Shown: positions 60,301 through 64,000 of the stretch, piece by piece
Position numbering within the stretch: position 1 is the stretch's first letter
Layout: every line of letters begins with the position of its first letter
Program-made: the position numbers and the translations under genes
Assembly: GCA_964387885.1 (NCBI GenBank)
Contig: CAYLYZ010000013.1
Span: 1 to 64,000 of the forward strand
Length of the DNA: 64,000 bases
Direction of reading: 5' to 3'
DNA from: JABGPL01 sp964387885
GTDB taxonomy: Bacteria; Electryoneota; AABM5-125-24; Hatepunaeales; Hatepunaeaceae
Notes under the pieces: generated by a model
Databases searched by the model: none
What the model saw: the letters and a program-made list of their open reading frames with translations, nothing else
What the model was told of the DNA's origin: nothing

Positions 60301-63300
60301 GCTGCGTGATGAGGCTGAAGAAGATGATAGCAGTTTGCTCATGGACTTACCTTTCGTTTTTCAATATTACGGACAGGAGTTTGAGGAGATTACAATCTGC
60401 ACTAACGGATGGGTGGCAATGGGCGATTGCAGCGAGCTCACGACTGCCCGTAACCGACGTTTTCCAGCGGGTATGTGCGCTCCCGGCATGATAGGACCTT
60501 TCTGGGAGGACCTGCTGACAACAGACGCCGGGGGTGTTTATACTCTTTACGACGAAGAATTAAATATTTTTATTGTTGAATGGTCACAAATGCGCAAACT
60601 TGGACCCCGGGAGCACAATGAGGCTTCGGAGACATTCCAGTTGTTGCTATATGATCCTGAGTTTTACCCAAGTCTTTCAGGTGATGGAGATATTGTGTTT
60701 CAGTATCTCGATGTAACTGACGATCGTTCCTGCTTCCAGAACTGGGATACACCTTTTGCTTCAGTTGGTATTTGCAGCCCCGATCAGGGTGATGGACTGA
60801 CTTATTCATACTGGGGAGAACTCGCCGCTGGAGCTGCTCCACTTGAGAATGAACTGGCAATAAAATTCACATCTTCTATACTCCAGACAACGGGACGGAT
60901 TTCCGGGACAGTCCTCGATTTTGAAACTAATGAGCCTGTTGAAGGTGCCACAGTTCGAACTTTGCATGGATTCGTTGGAATTACAGACGAGAATGGATTC
61001 TACGAGATAGAGAATGCACCAACTGAAATTGATTTCAACCTTACTGCTAAAGCACAGGGATATAACGATACAACCGAGGTAGATTTATTCATTGAAGATG
61101 AAGGGGAAATTGAGGTCAATTTTGCGTTGCTGCACCCGGAATTCGAACTTTCTGTTAATGGACTTGAAGCTGAAGCGAGGATTAACAGACAGGTGGATCT
61201 CGACTTCACTTTGACAAACGAGGGAAATGGGTCGTTAATCTGGCGAAATGACATGCGAAACATTGGTGATGCAAATGCTGAGCCATGGGAATTGCGCCGG
61301 CAGATAAACGTCGGTGAAATAACACAGGACTCTCGATGTCAGGGAGCAGTATTTGTTGATGGCATTTATTACATTTCCGGATCTAATAATCGTCGTCCGG
61401 TGATTTATCTGTTGGATATCGACGGGGAGTTGATAGACGTGTATGACCAACCCGGTGAGGAGGGGAGTTATGGATTCAAGGATCTTGCATTTGACGGTGA
61501 GCTGATTTGGGGCTCTGCATCACATACGATTTACGGATTAACTCTTGACGGGGAACTTGTCGAAGAATTTGAGGGGCCATTTAATCCTACCAACAACCTT
61601 GCTTGGGATCCGGATAACGAATTGCTCTGGGTATCAAGTACAACCTCACACATTGTTGGAGTGGACAGAGAAGGTGAAATAAACTTAGAATTAGACCGGC
61701 AAGGGCTTCGAATTTATGGTTTGGCATATTGGCCCTTCGATCCGGATGGCTACAATCTGTATGTATTCCATAAAGATAGTGATGTCGCAGATCAGATTGT
61801 CACAAAGATTAATACTGAAAATGGTGATACGATCCATGTAGCTATACTTGAGCCCGAACAAGGGGGAAATCCAGGCGGGGCATTCATCAGCAACCAACTT
61901 GATGTTTTCAGTTGGGTATTTATGGCAGTCACCAATCTAGGTCAGGAGGACAGAATTGATATTTGGCAGCTTGATGCGCGCCGTGAATGGGCTATTGTCG
62001 AGCCGACTGAGGGAATAATAGAACCTGGAAATTCAGAAGAATTAATCCTCCACTTAGATGCATCAAATATGCCTGCTGTATTAGCCGAGGGGGAGCTCCA
62101 TTTCTTCCATAACGCCGATGACGGGCATGAGGTAATTCCCGTCAGTTTTAACATTCGGGATGATAATGAGCGCGGTATGGATATCCGGCTCAATGCTGGT
62201 TGGAACATGATTTCAATCAATATTTTTCCGAATCGGGATATGTATGCTGATGATGAAGCACCGGGACCTGATATAATTCTTATGACGGAACAACTCAGAA
62301 TTAATGAAAATAACCACCGTATTGTAATTCTTAAAGATCAGCTCGGTCGTTTTTACTCCCCCGCATTCAATTTCAATAATATCCCTTTTTGGAACCTTAC
62401 TGAAGGATATCAGATTTTCGTAAGTGAGGAATTTGAAATGCACTGGGATGGAGAACCTATCCCGCCTGACACAGACATTCCGCTGAGTGAGGATTGGAAT
62501 ATTGTTGCCTATCTCCCAGACTATAGACTTAGTGCAACCTTTCCCGATATTTCTGCACTATCGTCAATTCGTGATAACCTGTTAATTGCGAAAGATGCAC
62601 TGGGGCATTTTTTGATTACCGGTGACTTTGAATTCTCGAATATGCCGCCATGGCGATCGGGACAGGGATATTTAGTTAAAGTTGATGCGGATGTGGTGCT
62701 GAATTATCCGCCTGAAGAGGAAGGGATACTTAGTGTCAGGTGTTCTCAAGTGAATAGTGGTGTCCCATTACTTCGTGGTGTCAGGTGTCCCCCACTACTT
62801 CGTGGTGTCAGGCGTCCCCGCCTGACACAAATCACCCCCCCCTACCCCCCCCTGGAAACCAGGGGGGGAGATCAGTCTCTGTCCCTACATCACAGGGGTG
62901 GAAATAGCCAAACCGCGCTGGTTGACGCCCCTAACACAACGCTGGCAGACGCCCCTGTCTGTCAGTTTAGTCACTGGGGAGCCCCATCTCCGACTGATCA
63001 GAATATGAGTGTGCTCATCACCGGTATTAACGGCATCGATGTATCAATTGGTGACCAGATTGGAGCGTTCAATTCAGATGGAGTACTGGTCGGCAAAGGT
63101 ATGGTAAATGAAGATGGTATGTGTGGGATTGCTGTCTGGGGGTATGATCAAATAACTGATGGGGTTGATGGATTGCAAACGGGAGAGGAATTTGAGCTCT
63201 GCCTTTGGGATGCAGATCACAATATTGAGACCGTATTGGATGCCGGAGTTATCCATAATGACGAAAATTTGCTCTATGAGCAGAATGGATTCATCGCTCT

Positions 63301-63592
63301 AAATGTCGTTGCAAAACAGATAATTCCGAAAGAATATCACCTGACCCAGAACTACCCTAATCCCTTTAACAGCACAACCCGGATCACCTATGATTTGCCG
63401 GAGGTTTCTGATGTCTCAATCAGTGTCTTCGATGTTAGAGGCAGATTTGTGACAAAGCTGGTTGATGACAGAGTCGAAGTTGGCAGGCATTCTACTGTTT
63501 GGAATGCCAAAGACTCCTCAAATGGGATTTATTTCGTTAGGATGGAAGCGGGGGCTTTCCAGTCAACTCGTAAAATAATGCTTCTGAAATAG
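57359..63592 (+). CDS. Giant gingipain-family (C25) cysteine peptidase homolog with W-N, ENMS and T9SS sorting domains
   Basis: ATG 57359 has GGAGG (57350-57354) upstream. After the signal peptide (about 1-35), residues 45-245 resemble the C25 propeptide (GWPDLPSIHRMILIPP) and 250-620 the peptidase. Cys499 lies in the PTCNTGDF motif of the gingipain nucleophile, but the Gly-His-Gly position reads YRGWANMNG, with Trp471 where the catalytic His is expected. Activity is therefore doubtful. Next are Ig-like domains, a jelly-roll-type domain (about 990-1170, CTNGWVAMGDC), a carboxypeptidase-regulatory-like domain, a propeller, and the W-N module from about 1614. The linker, about 98 residues, is packed with inserts; the ENMS module and a divergent sorting domain (1998-2077, STRKIMLLK) follow. 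Gingipains are classic T9SS cargo. Confidence 0.88.
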   Translation: MCCQSSFIRFATLLLLVLLLFNFNTFISVAATLDHSNAKSTISLDLQTSTSPEIQLRFQLDEFGIREVVCNGEQFQQFEIEDELSTSPEGWPDLPSIHRMILIPPQSGVELKITNLSTHIEENINPFPRQVPIEGYETYVSNFNGIPDELIYSDEAANYKGFWPPEIASIGTPAIMRGYRMVSVVINPMRYNRQTRQMEVVDEIDIELDFTSEDNRMNPVERPRPNLHSQAVHDMVSDLVVNSPAPPRDMGIRNGSIVYVMKQWDEVEDALRPLIEWRRRMGWTVEVIRVENNAGNQQIKEAIQEAYNEWDTPPEMVVICGDTEGPFPMACWDHRVGAGIPYESDHDYVMLDGDDVLPDAAVGRLSFDGIEDGNARLNDIVAKIVSYESDPFIGEGDQMGWQKRAALFAGDQRSGYSCIDVCRWAKELMIRNGYDEFTERYWNPDNPRPDGQEWIQGVFNSGISFYLYRGWANMNGFAPADVLDLRNNRMLPFVILPTCNTGDFAQADYSYSERFLFHAEGGGIGCVGMGGASHTAYNNLLAASTFRSIFGSKNPYQGWAAMAGKVELYQHYFNRGDIEHAENRGIESWLCSLYIFNLMGDPATDLYTDIPWTLTVEHPEELRIGDTHFEVAVFDENEEPVSGARVCMYQVGEFQATQYTDSEGFTSFDFDPELWIGGTAQLTVTGHNLMSYLEDFRIQRADSFLGAGEFSVDDDGEGESNGDDDGIANPTERIELTVAIANLGEEVPEGVVNITLTPGLLNLEVVQGEAELDAAPAVGESEDVVFVVDIGGGFPDEQLAVFNLECVAGEASWMSSVSLPLDGPELEFVSIIWEDEPIRPDEIADLAIRIRNIGSKETGELNANLISLTETINIPIFQSGYNNIPSGEEEVSGDLFQLAANLFHLGGSDADMAMILTSEAGFIDTVFFSYTVAEAGEGQPFGPDEYGYICIDNSDVEWFSAPVYDWIEIDPHRRGEGTDTELRDEAEEDDSSLLMDLPFVFQYYGQEFEEITICTNGWVAMGDCSELTTARNRRFPAGMCAPGMIGPFWEDLLTTDAGGVYTLYDEELNIFIVEWSQMRKLGPREHNEASETFQLLLYDPEFYPSLSGDGDIVFQYLDVTDDRSCFQNWDTPFASVGICSPDQGDGLTYSYWGELAAGAAPLENELAIKFTSSILQTTGRISGTVLDFETNEPVEGATVRTLHGFVGITDENGFYEIENAPTEIDFNLTAKAQGYNDTTEVDLFIEDEGEIEVNFALLHPEFELSVNGLEAEARINRQVDLDFTLTNEGNGSLIWRNDMRNIGDANAEPWELRRQINVGEITQDSRCQGAVFVDGIYYISGSNNRRPVIYLLDIDGELIDVYDQPGEEGSYGFKDLAFDGELIWGSASHTIYGLTLDGELVEEFEGPFNPTNNLAWDPDNELLWVSSTTSHIVGVDREGEINLELDRQGLRIYGLAYWPFDPDGYNLYVFHKDSDVADQIVTKINTENGDTIHVAILEPEQGGNPGGAFISNQLDVFSWVFMAVTNLGQEDRIDIWQLDARREWAIVEPTEGIIEPGNSEELILHLDASNMPAVLAEGELHFFHNADDGHEVIPVSFNIRDDNERGMDIRLNAGWNMISINIFPNRDMYADDEAPGPDIILMTEQLRINENNHRIVILKDQLGRFYSPAFNFNNIPFWNLTEGYQIFVSEEFEMHWDGEPIPPDTDIPLSEDWNIVAYLPDYRLSATFPDISALSSIRDNLLIAKDALGHFLITGDFEFSNMPPWRSGQGYLVKVDADVVLNYPPEEEGILSVRCSQVNSGVPLLRGVRCPPLLRGVRRPRLTQITPPYPPLETRGGDQSLSLHHRGGNSQTALVDAPNTTLADAPVCQFSHWGAPSPTDQNMSVLITGINGIDVSIGDQIGAFNSDGVLVGKGMVNEDGMCGIAVWGYDQITDGVDGLQTGEEFELCLWDADHNIETVLDAGVIHNDENLLYEQNGFIALNVVAKQIIPKEYHLTQNYPNPFNSTTRITYDLPEVSDVSISVFDVRGRFVTKLVDDRVEVGRHSTVWNAKDSSNGIYFVRMEAGAFQSTRKIMLLK
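62729..62998 (+). repeat. Composite of several palindromic elements in the linker of the C25 gene
   Basis: About 270 bp, in frame throughout. TGTCAGGTG/C-type copies with CTACTTCGTGGTGTCAGG units occupy 62731-62829 and end in a perfect hairpin at 62805-62828 (GTGTCAGGCG, loop TCCC, CGCCTGACAC). A complete poly-C element lies at 62832-62870 (C8-TA-C8-TGGAAACCA-G7). A further pair of GACGCCCCT units with a short stem (CAGAC/GTCTG) lies at about 62918-62963. Confidence 0.75.
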
Positions 63593-63625
63593 GGTGTATC
63601 TCTTTTTGGAACACAATTCAAGAGA

Positions 63626-64000
63626 ATGAAAATGAGACAACTAAAACACTTTAGTCTGATGATGGCAGCTTTCGCTGTGTTAACATTTTCAACGAACTCG
63701 CATGCTCAACCACGAATAAGTGTAGATCCCGAAGAACTTGATTTCGAGATTGTCTGGATTTTTGATATAGCAGAAATGGGATTGACGATATCAAATGAAG
63801 GAAATGAAGACCTCATCGTTGAACAGATTACAGTCGAGGGTGAATGTTTTTCGATTGATAACGAGGGTGATTTCATTCTCGCGGGTGGGGAGGTGACAGA
63901 AATCTCTGTGATGTTTGAACCTGAACGCGTTGATTGGTACGAGGGCAGGTTGATTATTACCTCCAATGATCCCGATTTTGGTGAAACTATTGTCAATTTA
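63626..64000 (+). CDS. Secreted ASH-domain protein, 3' end beyond the window
   Basis: The frame is open from ATG 63626 to the window end (125 codons). ATG 63632 is an alternative start with slightly better spacing from an AGAGA stretch. A signal peptide (ending NSHAQ) is followed by a typical ASH domain: LDFEIVWIFDIAEMGLTI, a middle FSIDNEGDFIL, and the closing ITSNDPDFGE. The opening resembles the genes at 42176 and 47775, so further ASH, FIMAH-like or W-N modules would be expected downstream. Whether it has a sorting domain cannot be seen. Confidence 0.8.
   Translation, partial: MKMRQLKHFSLMMAAFAVLTFSTNSHAQPRISVDPEELDFEIVWIFDIAEMGLTISNEGNEDLIVEQITVEGECFSIDNEGDFILAGGEVTEISVMFEPERVDWYEGRLIITSNDPDFGETIVNL

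Noticed and set aside
1..64000. tRNA, rRNA, insertion sequences, integrases, phage genes
   Set aside because: None seen; apart from short gaps the entire window is accounted for by exoprotein genes.

Overview
The window is about 64 kb of almost uninterrupted coding sequence, all on the + strand: 23 genes for large exported proteins, the first and last cut by the window edges. Nearly every protein starts with a Sec signal peptide and ends with the same ~79-residue C-terminal domain (YPNPFNSTT at its start, TRKVMLVR or a close variant at its end). This is a type IX secretion (Por) sorting-domain signature, typical of the Bacteroidetes/FCB superphylum. I infer an uncultivated FCB-group bacterium; the sequence does not allow a phylum call. 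No rRNA, tRNA, CRISPR, insertion sequence or secretion-machinery gene is seen. Two 100-N runs lie inside repeat-rich genes and show this is a draft scaffold.

Layout. 1-4168: a 5'-incomplete FG-GAP/ASH/FIMAH-like protein and a beta-helix protein. 4228-27774: nine tightly packed genes (gaps of 9-15 nt), probably one operon: a frameshifted subtilase, an LVIVD double propeller, two DSLW-repeat propellers, an FG-GAP protein, a beta-lactamase-fold serine hydrolase, a second LVIVD protein, an intact subtilase and a second FG-GAP protein. 27960-46019: six genes, again tightly packed: a giant four-propeller protein, two LVIVD proteins, a DSLW-propeller protein, an ASH/FIMAH-like protein and an M14 zinc carboxypeptidase. 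46126-57116: looser spacing, with a beta-helix protein, an ASH protein and two large paralogous beta-helix proteins. 57359-64000: a giant gingipain-family (C25) protein behind the best promoter match in the window, then the start of an ASH protein.

How the genes fit together. Different N-terminal heads (proteases, serine hydrolase, propellers, beta-helices) are joined to a small set of shared C-terminal modules. These are a duplicated W-N-(L/M)-I module of ~165 residues (11 copies), an ENMS/IGAF module of ~105 residues (8 copies) and the sorting domain. The CTD DNA and the following ribosome binding site are nearly identical in many genes, which fits duplication, head swapping and gene conversion. 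The inferred role is a battery of cell-surface or released adhesins and hydrolases.

The most unusual signal is one linker. In all eight genes that carry the ENMS module, the junction before it holds short palindromic (hairpin) elements of at least three families, all read in frame. Three neighbouring genes stop at that same junction, lack the sorting domain, and are followed by what look like scraps of a lost sorting-domain end.
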